Positions 1 to 7,343 of a DNA stretch of 7,820 nucleotides are shown here, piece by piece (position 1 is the stretch's first letter; every line of letters begins with the position of its first letter). Made by a program: the position numbers and the translations under genes. Origin of the DNA: Ferruginibacter sp. (GTDB lineage Bacteria; Bacteroidota; Bacteroidia; Chitinophagales; Chitinophagaceae); the NCBI GenBank assembly GCA_025362765.1, contig JANYFI010000651.1, positions 1-7,820 on the forward strand, read 5' to 3'. The notes under the pieces were generated by a model. It did no database searches, had not been told where the DNA came from, and worked only from the letters and a program-made list of their open reading frames with translations.

Positions 1-735
1 GAGGCACAGTTTGGCGATTTCTGTAACGGTGCACAAACTATGATTGACCAGTTTATTGTAGCCGCTGAAACCAAGTGGCAACGCATGAACGGCGTGGTAA
101 TGCTATTGCCTCATGGCTATGAAGGACAAGGACCTGAACATAGCAGCGCCAGGATGGAAAGGTTTTTACAAATGTGTGCGGAACTGAATATCGTTATTAC
201 AAACATTACCACAGCCGCCAATTTTTTCCACGCCTTGCGCAGGCAGCTTTGCTGGTCGTTCAGAAAGCCGTTGATCAATTTTGCTCCCAAGGCAAATCTC
301 CGTCACCCCGGCAGTTACAGTGCAGTTGATGAATTTACCAATGGCAAATTTAAAGAGGTGATAGACGATGCCTTTGTAAGCGAAGCCGCCGAAGTAAAAA
401 AAGTGTTGTTCTGTTCGGGTAAAATATATTTTGATTTGGCTGAAAGACAGCAGAAAGAAAACCGGAAAGATGTAGCCATTGTAAGGGTTGAACAAATTTA
501 CCCGATACCACAAACACAGTTGGATGAATTATATAAAAAATACAGCAAAGCTATCTGGCATTGGGTGCAGGAAGAACCATTAAATATGGGCGCCGCCAGC
601 TTTTTAAGAATGAATTTAAAGAACATCAATTTCTTTATCATCAGCAGGCTGCAAAGTGCTTCTACTGCCACAGGTTACGCCAAAATTCACGCAAAGGAGC
701 AATTGGAAATAATTGATACAGCCTTCAGCATTTAA
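1..735 (+). CDS. sucA: 2-oxoglutarate dehydrogenase E1 component, C-terminal part (5' end outside window)
   Basis: Thiamine-diphosphate E1 of the 2-oxoglutarate dehydrogenase complex, which decarboxylates 2-oxoglutarate and passes the succinyl group to the lipoyl arm of E2 in the cytoplasm. The frame is open from base 1 and codes 244 residues, against roughly 900 or more for a whole E1, so about the last quarter is present. Visible residues 1-65 are the end of the pyrimidine-binding transketolase-like domain, with the family block GYEGQGPEHSSAR at 39-51. The rest is the E1 C-terminal domain, with PKANLRHP at 96-103, EQIYPIP at 164-170, WVQEEPLNMGAAS at 188-200 and ATGYAKIHAKEQ at 223-234. The gene sits directly upstream of sucB on the same strand, its usual partner. 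The first ATG in the window (base 40) is internal, because the matching protein continues upstream of it. Identification is firm; only the left end is unknown. Confidence 0.96.
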   Translation, partial: EAQFGDFCNGAQTMIDQFIVAAETKWQRMNGVVMLLPHGYEGQGPEHSSARMERFLQMCAELNIVITNITTAANFFHALRRQLCWSFRKPLINFAPKANLRHPGSYSAVDEFTNGKFKEVIDDAFVSEAAEVKKVLFCSGKIYFDLAERQQKENRKDVAIVRVEQIYPIPQTQLDELYKKYSKAIWHWVQEEPLNMGAASFLRMNLKNINFFIISRLQSASTATGYAKIHAKEQLEIIDTAFSI

Positions 736-760
736 TTTACAACAGGTAAAATATTGTATC

Positions 761-785
761 AAACCGGTTAACAGCCGGTTTTTGC
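761..785 (+). terminator. Hairpin between sucA and sucB, possible terminator or attenuating stem-loop
   Basis: A perfect 7-bp stem, AAACCGG (761-767) with CCGGTTT (775-781), encloses the 7-base loop TTAACAG. The right arm runs straight into T residues, giving five in a row (779-783). It lies 26 bases after the sucA stop and about 100 bases before sucB. The form fits a rho-independent terminator with a short T-tract. Since sucA and sucB products are needed together, partial read-through or an mRNA-stabilising 3' end is equally possible. Confidence 0.5.
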
Positions 786-885
786 TTTGTGGGGGCTGCA
801 ATATTTTTTATGGTAATGGAGCAAATAAACCCAGTTTTTTTATTGATAAGTTTAACCGAAATTCGCACAACATTAAATTAATACA

Positions 886-2103
886 ATGGCAATAGAAATA
901 AAGGTACCTTCTGTAGGAGAAAGTATAACGGAAGTCACGCTCGTTAAGTGGTTAAAAAAAGATGGTGATTATGTGAACCGCGACGAAGTGATTGCAGAAC
1001 TGGAAAGTGAAAAAGCTACATTTGAAATAAATGCCGAACAGGCGGGCGTGCTTAAGACAATTGCCGTAGAGGGAGACACATTGAAAATTGGCGATATCGC
1101 CTGCAGCATTGATACCGAAGCGGCTAAACCGGAAGGAGCCGCACCTGCTGCAAACGCTTCGCCGGTAGCACCAGCTGTAGTGGTACCAGTTGATGCGCCT
1201 AAAGCTGTACCTAATGCGGATATTAAGGCAACACCGGTAGCCGCCGCCATCATTGCTGATAAAAAAGTAGATGTTAAGACGGTAGTAGCGAGCGGTAGCA
1301 ATGGCAGAATAGTAAAACAGGATGTGCTGGAAGCCATCAGCAACCCCGGTAGAAAACCGGGCATGGAATTGTTTGGCCGCGATAAGCGCACGGAAAAAAT
1401 GAGTAACCTGCGCAAAACAATTAGCCGCAGATTAGTTGAAGCGAAAAATACTACGGCAATGCTTACCACTTTTAACGAAGTGGATATGACTGCCATTATG
1501 GAGATAAGAGCTAAAAATAAAGATAAGTTTAAGGAAAGCCATGGCGTTAATCTTGGCTTTATGAGTTTTTTTACAAAAGCCTGCTGCTTTGCTTTGCAGG
1601 AATGGCCTGCAGTAAATGCCATGATTGACGGAGAAAACATCCAGTATAATAATTACTGCGATATTTCCATCGCCGTTTCAGCACCCAAAGGATTGGTAGT
1701 GCCGGTGATAAGAAATGCGGAAAGTTTAAGCATGGCCGAAATAGAAAAGAAAGTGGTGGAACTGGCTACCAAAGCGAAAGAAAATAAATTGACGATTGAA
1801 GAAATGAGTGGTGGTACTTTCACTATTACCAACGGCGGTGTTTTTGGATCTTTAATGAGCACGCCCATTATCAACATTCCACAAAGCGCTATTTTAGGAA
1901 TGCATAAAATACAGGAAAGGCCAATGGCCATTAACGGCCAGGTGGTAATAAGGCCAATGATGTATGTTGCGTTGAGTTACGATCATCGTATTATCGACGG
2001 CCGGGAATCAGTGAGTTTCCTGGTAAGATTAAAAGAATTGCTGGAAAACCCCGCATTGCTTTTATTTGGAAAAGATCCAGTAAAAAGTTTACTGGAATTA
2101 TAA
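886..2103 (+). CDS. sucB: Dihydrolipoamide succinyltransferase, E2 of 2-oxoglutarate dehydrogenase
   Basis: E2 core of the 2-oxoglutarate dehydrogenase complex (also called odhB). It moves the succinyl group from E1 to CoA by way of its lipoyl arm. The 405 residues match the family's usual length of about 400. Residues 2-77 are one lipoyl domain, with the lipoylated lysine expected at K43 in ESEKATFE. Residues 78-115 are an Ala/Pro-rich flexible linker. About 116-151 is the peripheral subunit-binding domain, ending [12 protein letters not shown]. About 165-405 is the chloramphenicol-acetyltransferase-like catalytic domain with TNGGVFGS at 315-322 and the active-site motif DHRIIDG at 366-372 (His367, Asp371). 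The subunit-binding domain is unusual: helix 1 has Ala120-Ala121 where E2 proteins normally carry Arg-Lys/Arg. The single lipoyl domain and the sucA partner favour succinyl- over acetyltransferase. ATG 886 is the natural start, just before the lipoyl domain. A loose -7-like TAAGTTTA lies at 847-854, one base off consensus. Confidence 0.96.
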   Translation: MAIEIKVPSVGESITEVTLVKWLKKDGDYVNRDEVIAELESEKATFEINAEQAGVLKTIAVEGDTLKIGDIACSIDTEAAKPEGAAPAANASPVAPAVVVPVDAPKAVPNADIKATPVAAAIIADKKVDVKTVVASGSNGRIVKQDVLEAISNPGRKPGMELFGRDKRTEKMSNLRKTISRRLVEAKNTTAMLTTFNEVDMTAIMEIRAKNKDKFKESHGVNLGFMSFFTKACCFALQEWPAVNAMIDGENIQYNNYCDISIAVSAPKGLVVPVIRNAESLSMAEIEKKVVELATKAKENKLTIEEMSGGTFTITNGGVFGSLMSTPIINIPQSAILGMHKIQERPMAINGQVVIRPMMYVALSYDHRIIDGRESVSFLVRLKELLENPALLLFGKDPVKSLLEL

Positions 2104-2121
2104 ATATTTTACATTTTATTA

Positions 2122-2154
2122 TTACGGCTGGAACTTTCAGCCGTAAATATTTTG
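2122..2154 (+). terminator. Hairpin after sucB, probable rho-independent terminator
   Basis: A perfect 9-bp stem, TTACGGCTG (2122-2130) with CAGCCGTAA (2138-2146), encloses the 7-base loop GAACTTT and is followed by ATATTTTG. The T-tract is interrupted, so termination may be incomplete. It begins 18 bases after the sucB stop and ends about 14 bases before the methyltransferase start, so it would separate the TCA genes from the RNA methyltransferase gene. Confidence 0.6.
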
Positions 2155-2160
2155 TATATT

Positions 2161-3354
2161 ATGAGCCGTTTCTATTCCTACATTAATACCACCATAAAAC
2201 TGGTAGAACAATATAAAGGCGATCAGCCTTTTGCCATTTTTTTAAAAGCTTTTTTTAGCAAAGAAAAAAAGTATGGCTCCAAAGACCGCAAACAAATTGC
2301 GTCGCTTTGTTACAATTATTTCAGGCTTGGCCTTGCTATGCACTACTCGTCTTCCGAACAAAAATTAAAAGTGGCTGTTTTTTTAGGCGAAAAGGAATTG
2401 TCCGAATTTGTGGAGAAAATAATTCCGGAATGGACTGAGCAAATAAGCTATGCTACAAATAAGAAACTGGCACTTGTAAAGGACCAGTTTTTGGTGAATG
2501 ATATTTTTCCGTTTAAAGATATATGGAGTGAAGGTGTGAACCCTGAAACCTACTGTCTGTCGATGCTGTCGCAGCCATTGCTTTTTTTGCGTATCCGGCC
2601 GCAATGCAAAATTACTACTGTAAAAAAGCTGGGAAAATCTAAACTGCCATATGAATTAATCAACCAGGATTGCATTTGCCTGCCCGCTGCAACCAAGGCG
2701 GAAGATTTTTTTATCACTGATAAGGAAGTGGTAGTACAGGATTATAGTTCTCAAAAAGTTTTAAACTACCTGCGGCAAAATGAAACAGCATTATTCCGTA
2801 AAGTACCACCCAATAAAGGCATTGCCACCTGGGATTGTTGTGCAGCCAGCGGCGGAAAATCCATTTTATTATTGGATGTTTTAAAACATAAGATTGATCT
2901 TACCATTGCTGATATTCGCCCCGGGATTGTGATGAATCTTCACCAGCGTTTTAAAAGAGCCGGTATCAAACAATACAATTATTTTATTGCCGATGTGGGC
3001 GATGCTCATTTTTCTCCACCTGCCAGTAATTACCAGCTCATTATTTGCGATGCTCCTTGTACCGGCAGTGGCACCTGGAGCAGAACTCCTGAACAACTGT
3101 ATTTTTTTACTTTGAACGATGTAAAAAAATACAGCGATATGCAACGAAGGATTGTAAGCAATGTAGTGCCTTACTTGCAGTCGGAAGGCATATTTGTTTA
3201 TATTACCTGTTCTGTTTTTAAAGAAGAAAATGAAGCGGTAGCCACCTTTATACAGCAAGTTCTGCACCTGAAATTATTGCACATGGAAATATTGAAAGGC
3301 TTTGATAACAGGGCCGATACGATGTTTGTCGCAGTGTTTAAAAAGGAGGCTTAG
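2161..3354 (+). CDS. RsmB/NOP (Fmu/Sun) family SAM-dependent RNA 5-methylcytosine methyltransferase
   Basis: A class I SAM-dependent methyltransferase expected to make 5-methylcytosine in rRNA; the exact target base cannot be read from the sequence, so no symbol is given. The protein has 397 residues from ATG 2161. A TTG nine bases upstream is in frame, but the ATG gives the natural MSRFYSYIN N-terminus. Residues 1-130 are mainly helical and may correspond to the NusB-like N-terminal domain of RsmB. The catalytic domain spans about 190-395. Motif I is DCCAASGGK at 225-233 (Ser230 where many members have Pro), motif IV is DAPCTGSGTW at 297-306, and motif VI is YITCS at 347-351. By family knowledge Cys350 is the nucleophile and Cys300 assists product release; both are present, so it should be active. 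The C-terminus ADTMFVAVF is typical. No clear promoter is seen. Its stop codon overlaps that of the convergent peptidase gene. Confidence 0.88.
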   Translation: MSRFYSYINTTIKLVEQYKGDQPFAIFLKAFFSKEKKYGSKDRKQIASLCYNYFRLGLAMHYSSSEQKLKVAVFLGEKELSEFVEKIIPEWTEQISYATNKKLALVKDQFLVNDIFPFKDIWSEGVNPETYCLSMLSQPLLFLRIRPQCKITTVKKLGKSKLPYELINQDCICLPAATKAEDFFITDKEVVVQDYSSQKVLNYLRQNETALFRKVPPNKGIATWDCCAASGGKSILLLDVLKHKIDLTIADIRPGIVMNLHQRFKRAGIKQYNYFIADVGDAHFSPPASNYQLIICDAPCTGSGTWSRTPEQLYFFTLNDVKKYSDMQRRIVSNVVPYLQSEGIFVYITCSVFKEENEAVATFIQQVLHLKLLHMEILKGFDNRADTMFVAVFKKEA

Positions 3355-5324
3355 TGTATAATTACCTTTTTAGTGGTTGATTTTTTATCATTGATGAATA
3401 CGCTTACAAAGTAAACGCCGCGACTCAATTGGTTTACAGGTATAGTAAATGTTTCAGTACCGTTTACCAACTGGTCAGGCAGGCCATACACTTTCTGCCC
3501 GGTGCTGTTGTACATTTCAATGGCAGCAGATACGGTATTGTTCCGGGTAACGGTAATGAACAGATTTTCTGTTACCGGGTTTGGATGAATTCGTATATTT
3601 TCTGTAAGATTTCCGGTGTTGCAGTTGGGGATATAATTCAGTGTTGCAGAGTCCAGATAAAAACTGGTATCGGCTGCAATCGTCATTTTGAAGCGGTATT
3701 GAATAGCAGCATTTCCGGTAATACCGCTTAAATCATCTGTATAGCTATAATCGGATTTTATAAAATTGTTGTTAGTATTTTTTATTGTTGAAATAACTTT
3801 ATAAACAGTTTCAGCCGGCAATTTTCTTTCTATATCAACGCTCATATCAGCCGCGGCTTTAAGGGTATATTGAATGTTGGCACTGCAGTTGGTGCCAGTG
3901 GTGATTTGCTGTGCGTACAATTTTTTTACCAGCAACACAAAGGCGGCTTTAACATCTGGTATGCCATAACCCGTGCGGGTATCAGGGCTTGAAAATTTGT
4001 CGGATGATCGTCTCAATACATCAATTACCTGCATATTATTAACCTCTGGGAATGCCTGCCATAAACAAGTGGTGATGCCTGCCATGATCGGACAGGCGAA
4101 GGAGGTACCACTTTCGGGAACAGGGTTGCCGTTACTGTTATTGGCTACAACCGCACGAACGCCCACCGCTGCGACATCTGGTTTAACCTGTCCATCACTG
4201 GAAGGTCCGTAACTGCTAAACAATGCCACCTGTCTGCTGGTATCAACAGCGCCTACGGCCAGTACACTATCAGCATCGGCCGGAGTAGAAATGTAGTGCC
4301 ATGGATCTTGTCCGTAATTACCCGCAGCTGCCACTACAACAATTCCTTTTTTTGCAGCAATATTCACAGCCCTTGCAATGGTGGTTGTATTACCATCCAT
4401 GTTTGCATAGCTGTAGTTAAAAATGGGATTGTCGAAAGTATTATAGCCCAATGAAACAGAAAATACATCCGCCCCTAAACTATCCGCCCGTTCTGCTGCT
4501 GCGGCCCAGTTGTGTTCTTCTATCGGGTATTCACTGTTAATATCTTCGGTGCGGTATAAATAAAAAGAAGTTTTTGGAGCAGTGCCGATAAATACCCCAG
4601 GCATATTGGCGGCGATAGTACTTAAACAGTTCATGCCATGGGCAAAATCTTCATTTACGCTGGTATCACCCGCCACAAAATCCCAGGTTTCCAGCACTTG
4701 TTTGTTATTTCGGATGCTGTCAAAAGTGGGCAGGCTCTGGTAATGATAAAAGCCCGCATCCATAATAGCCATTTGCATGCCTTCACCTTTAAAACCATGG
4801 TTGTGCAAAAACTCGGCATTGTGCAGGTGAACCTGTCCATACGATTGCCCATAGCTGTAAAAATCTGATGGGTTTTGGGGTTTCTCGGCAAGACTGGTTA
4901 AAGGTTTGTCTGAAATAGTGGCCAGCTTGTTACGCAAAGTTGTAGTAGTAAAGAATCTCGCCGCTATGGGTGAAGCTGACTGTACAAATGAAAATGAATT
5001 GATTTTATTTAAAGCCGCAACATCAGTTGTTTGAATACACACCTGGTTAAACCATTTGCTTACGGTAAGAATGGTAACGTTTGCAGTGTTGCGTATACTG
5101 TCGATATATGCAGGTGTAATGGGTAAATCAGTTTCGTCTATGCTGATACTGTATCTGATTCTTCTGTCAATGGCACGTTGCGTTAAAAACCGCGAAGGAT
5201 TGCTGATGGAAAAAGGGGTACCGGTTTTATTTTTAAACTGAATAATGTATCTGGAAAATTGTGCGAAAGTAGGTGCATGGCAGAGGCTGAAAATGAAACA
5301 AAAAATAAGCGGAAGTTTCTTCAT
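3351..5324 (-). CDS. Secreted S8 (subtilisin-like) serine peptidase with T9SS type A C-terminal sorting domain
   Basis: An exported serine endopeptidase of 657 residues; its substrate cannot be predicted. Residues 1-21 form a signal peptide (MKK, hydrophobic core, predicted cut after PTFA). About 24-125 resembles the N-terminal prodomain of Bacteroidota subtilases (TQRAIDRR, DLPITPAYI, KWFNQV). The S8 catalytic domain covers about 160-470, with Asp189 (IMDAGF), His229 (FAHGMN), oxyanion Asn336 (AAAGNYG) and Ser408 (GTSFACP). All key residues are present. His is followed by GM rather than the common GT. Residues 470-572 have no recognised motif and are probably a beta-sandwich domain. About 577-657 is a Por-secretion type A domain (IHPNPV, EMYNSTGQKV, LSRGVYFVSV, KKVIIH), which sends the protein through T9SS to the surface or medium. 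ATG 5324 is preferred over an in-frame GTG two codons upstream because MKK begins the signal peptide. Confidence 0.93.
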   Translation of the reverse strand: MKKLPLIFCFIFSLCHAPTFAQFSRYIIQFKNKTGTPFSISNPSRFLTQRAIDRRIRYSISIDETDLPITPAYIDSIRNTANVTILTVSKWFNQVCIQTTDVAALNKINSFSFVQSASPIAARFFTTTTLRNKLATISDKPLTSLAEKPQNPSDFYSYGQSYGQVHLHNAEFLHNHGFKGEGMQMAIMDAGFYHYQSLPTFDSIRNNKQVLETWDFVAGDTSVNEDFAHGMNCLSTIAANMPGVFIGTAPKTSFYLYRTEDINSEYPIEEHNWAAAAERADSLGADVFSVSLGYNTFDNPIFNYSYANMDGNTTTIARAVNIAAKKGIVVVAAAGNYGQDPWHYISTPADADSVLAVGAVDTSRQVALFSSYGPSSDGQVKPDVAAVGVRAVVANNSNGNPVPESGTSFACPIMAGITTCLWQAFPEVNNMQVIDVLRRSSDKFSSPDTRTGYGIPDVKAAFVLLVKKLYAQQITTGTNCSANIQYTLKAAADMSVDIERKLPAETVYKVISTIKNTNNNFIKSDYSYTDDLSGITGNAAIQYRFKMTIAADTSFYLDSATLNYIPNCNTGNLTENIRIHPNPVTENLFITVTRNNTVSAAIEMYNSTGQKVYGLPDQLVNGTETFTIPVNQLSRGVYFVSVFINDKKSTTKKVIIH

Positions 5325-5359
5325 CTGCACTTTTTATTAAACTGTTTGCCAGGCGTTAT

Positions 5360-5367
5360 CAAATATA
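5360..5367 (-). promoter_or_regulatory. Bacteroidota-type -7 element for the S8 peptidase gene
   Basis: On the - strand this reads TATATTTG, an exact match to the Bacteroidota -7 consensus TAnnTTTG. It lies about 35 bases upstream of the peptidase ATG and in the gap after the lipoprotein gene. No clear -33 TTG-type element is seen at the usual spacing of about 20 bases. Position and exact match make it plausible that the peptidase has its own promoter. Confidence 0.45.
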
Positions 5368-5394
5368 AAAGAATTATTGAAAACAGTCCGTCAC

Positions 5395-6132
5395 CTAATT
5401 ATGATCAATCATGGTGAGTGTGATGCCATAGCCTACCTTGTAGCCGTAAGTGCCTGTTGGATTCTGGTATTCCTGGTGAAGAAACCGATGATACACCAGG
5501 CCGATGCCTTTGGCGTAATTCGATACGCTGAAATCAATTACGCTGTACACGCTTGGGTCATTTGTATTGCCTAATACCTGGTCTGTTTCGCCTACTTTTA
5601 AAGTGCTGTCAACAGTTATATTACCCAGCGTAAGGGGTGTATACAAGCTATCATACGTATAGTCCCAGTCATCATAATATTTATAATCTGAGGAAGAAGA
5701 ATATGTATCAATATAGGAATTCCCTTTCCACGTATAGCCATTGGTGATGGGCAGTTTCAATTTTATAAAGCGAAAATTATTTTCGATAAATTCATAGGAC
5801 GTTCCAGTGTTGATAGCAGTAAAGGTATTGTCGGTTACCCACTCATCTGTGGGGGTTTTTCGAATGTAGCGCCTGATGATAAATGCCTTTCTTCCCAGGT
5901 TATCCGTAGTGGTATCTTGTACCAGGTGTTTTACCTGATAGCTGATTACGGTATCGTTCGGGATTAAATTATCTGCAAAAACAAGAGAGTCTAACTGGTA
6001 GGTGATATATTTTCCCACTTCAAGCGGAGCAAAATCGCTGATGGCATCTGTTTTAAATTCATCCATTTTTTTACAGGCGCTAAAAATAACCATGACTGCA
6101 GCAAAGCCGGCTAACAAAATATTTTTTTTCAT
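5395..6132 (-). CDS. Putative outer-envelope lipoprotein, unknown function
   Basis: I do not recognise a named family. The 245-residue protein starts with an SPII-type signal: MKKNILLAG, a hydrophobic stretch, and the lipobox FSAC with lipidation expected at Cys20. KKMDEF follows, so the mature protein is probably anchored in an envelope membrane. The rest is a soluble, beta-rich-looking chain starting FAPLEVGKYITYQLDSLVF at 34-52. Residues 143-164 are dense in Tyr, Asp and Ser. Near the C-terminus, YAKGIGLVYHRF at 206-217 resembles a GIG-V-Y pattern common in Bacteroidota lipoproteins. It starts 31 bases after the mnmA stop on the same strand and may be cotranscribed with mnmA, although the functions look unrelated. 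The downstream peptidase has a separate promoter-like box. ATG 6132 is chosen because it gives a complete signal peptide. Confidence 0.8.
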   Translation of the reverse strand: MKKNILLAGFAAVMVIFSACKKMDEFKTDAISDFAPLEVGKYITYQLDSLVFADNLIPNDTVISYQVKHLVQDTTTDNLGRKAFIIRRYIRKTPTDEWVTDNTFTAINTGTSYEFIENNFRFIKLKLPITNGYTWKGNSYIDTYSSSSDYKYYDDWDYTYDSLYTPLTLGNITVDSTLKVGETDQVLGNTNDPSVYSVIDFSVSNYAKGIGLVYHRFLHQEYQNPTGTYGYKVGYGITLTMIDHN

Positions 6133-6163
6133 AAAACAGATAATTATTAATCAGAGCCTGATA

Positions 6164-7279
6164 TTAAGTAAAAAGCTGCTCACTCCGCTGAATTATACCA
6201 CCGCCGATTACATCATCGCCTTCATAAAAAACGGCACTTTGCCCCGGAGTAATGCCTTTTACATATTCACTGAAACGAACATTTACCCCGTTTTGGTATG
6301 TATGCAGGGTGCTAAATGCGCCTTTATCTTTGTAGCGTATTTTCGTTAGTGTTTGCATTCCTTCCGCTACACCGTCATATTTTATCCAGTTAATTTTTGC
6401 CACCTGCATGTCATTGCCCTTTAAATCATCTTCATCCCCCAACACAATAGTATTGGTATTTGGGTCAATGGCCGTTACAAATGCAGGCTTGCCCAGCGCA
6501 ATATCCAGGCCTTTTCTTTGCCCGATGGTATAAAATGGATATCCTTTATGCTGGCCCAAAATATTGCCGGCTTTGTCAGTAAAATTCCCGCCGGCAACTT
6601 TTTCTTCCAATCCGGCCACATTGCGCTTTAAAAATCCGCGGTAATCGTTATCCGGTACAAAACATATTTCGTAACTCTCCGCTTTTTTTGCCAGCTCGGG
6701 GTAGCCAAAATCGTGCGCCATCTGGCGGATATCAGTTTTATGATAGGTGCCCAATGGCAATAGGGTACGACTAAGCAAGTCTTGCTGCAATCCCCATAAA
6801 ACATAACTCTGGTCCTTTGTTTCATCAATACCCTTGCGAATAAAATAGCGGCCATTGCTGTGCTGGTGTATTTGAGCATAATGACCGGTTGCAATAAAAT
6901 CGCAACCCAATGTATCCGCTCTTTTTAACAGTGCCCGCCATTTAATATGGGTATTGCACATTACGCAGGGGTTAGGCGTACGACCGGCCATATATTCTTC
7001 TACAAAATTATCAATTACAAAATCGCCAAATTCTTCCCGGATGTCTAAAATAAAGTGTGGAAAGCCATGTTGCACGGCTGCCTGGCGTGCATCATTAAAA
7101 CTATCCAGGTTGCAACAGCCTGTTTCTTTTTTTCCGGTAGTACCCACACTGGTAGCATAATCCCATGTTTTCATGGTAATGCCTACTACTTCATACCCCT
7201 CTTTGTGTAGCATCAATGCAGCCACCGTACTGTCAATGCCACCACTCATGGCCATTAAAACTTTACCTTTTTTACTCAT
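6164..7279 (-). CDS. mnmA: tRNA-specific 2-thiouridylase MnmA
   Basis: A cytoplasmic ATP-dependent enzyme that puts sulfur on C2 of the wobble uridine (U34) of tRNAs for Lys, Glu and Gln. The 371 residues match the family length. The PP-loop is SGGIDS at 12-17 (Ile15 where Val is usual). The Bacteroidota-type segment KKETGCCNLDSFNDAR is at 50-65. The catalytic Cys105 lies in PNPCVMCN (103-109). The tRNA/ATP-binding block TGHYAQI is at 131-137. The second active-site cysteine, Cys206, which carries the persulfide, is in ESYEICFVPD (201-210). TIGQRKG at 251-257 and the C-terminal beta-barrel ending TPGQSAVFYEGDDVIGGG (344-361) complete the fold. Every catalytic residue is present. Start ATG 7279 gives the normal short leader before the PP-loop. 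An exact -7 box lies 17 bases upstream, with a palindrome between the two. A lipoprotein gene follows 31 bases after the stop. Confidence 0.97.
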   Translation of the reverse strand: MSKKGKVLMAMSGGIDSTVAALMLHKEGYEVVGITMKTWDYATSVGTTGKKETGCCNLDSFNDARQAAVQHGFPHFILDIREEFGDFVIDNFVEEYMAGRTPNPCVMCNTHIKWRALLKRADTLGCDFIATGHYAQIHQHSNGRYFIRKGIDETKDQSYVLWGLQQDLLSRTLLPLGTYHKTDIRQMAHDFGYPELAKKAESYEICFVPDNDYRGFLKRNVAGLEEKVAGGNFTDKAGNILGQHKGYPFYTIGQRKGLDIALGKPAFVTAIDPNTNTIVLGDEDDLKGNDMQVAKINWIKYDGVAEGMQTLTKIRYKDKGAFSTLHTYQNGVNVRFSEYVKGITPGQSAVFYEGDDVIGGGIIQRSEQLFT

Positions 7280-7296
7280 ATCGAAACTTTTCGATA
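7279..7296. repeat. Palindrome at the mnmA start codon, possible operator or leader stem
   Basis: Perfect inverted repeat with 8-base arms, TATCGAAA (7279-7286) and TTTCGATA (7289-7296), and a 2-base centre. It fills the space between the mnmA -7 box and the start codon, reaching the A of the ATG. As DNA it could be an operator. As RNA it could form a 7-bp stem with a tetraloop, though the expected transcription start near 7290 would leave only part of it in the mRNA. Confidence 0.55.
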
Positions 7297-7304
7297 CAAA
7301 GATA
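7297..7304 (-). promoter_or_regulatory. Bacteroidota-type -7 element of the mnmA promoter
   Basis: On the - strand this is TATCTTTG, an exact and very typical form of the Bacteroidota -7 box TAnnTTTG. It ends 17 bases before the mnmA ATG, so transcription should begin around 7290 with a leader of only about ten bases. No good -33 TTG-type element is visible at the usual spacing; that stretch is AT-rich. Confidence 0.6.
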
Positions 7305-7343
7305 CAGCATAGATTATAAAAATTATTTTTCAGCCATCAGGTG

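Noticed and set aside
713..895. 60-codon + strand reading frame across the sucA/sucB gap
   Set aside because: It overlaps the sucA end, the hairpin and the sucB start, and its translation shows no coding-like features.
1017..1024. Exact TAnnTTTG match (TACATTTG) on the + strand
   Set aside because: It lies inside the lipoyl-domain coding region of sucB with no start nearby; a chance match in an AT-leaning genome is the better explanation.
969..1640. 223-codon reading frame on the - strand opposite sucB
   Set aside because: It is the antisense shadow of a well-supported gene; its Ala/Ser-rich translation mirrors the sucB linker codons.
2145..2154. Promoter-like TATTTTG before the methyltransferase ATG
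   Set aside because: It is one base short of TAnnTTTG, overlaps the sucB hairpin tail, and would leave almost no leader before ATG 2161.
3341..3350. Strong Shine-Dalgarno-like AAAGGAGG at the end of the methyltransferase gene
   Set aside because: No + strand gene begins downstream; the bases simply encode the final Lys-Lys-Glu-Ala codons.
6150..6162. Short hairpin ATCAG-AGC-CTGAT between mnmA and the lipoprotein gene
   Set aside because: Only five pairs with a three-base loop and no T-tract in the direction of transcription; too weak to call a terminator.
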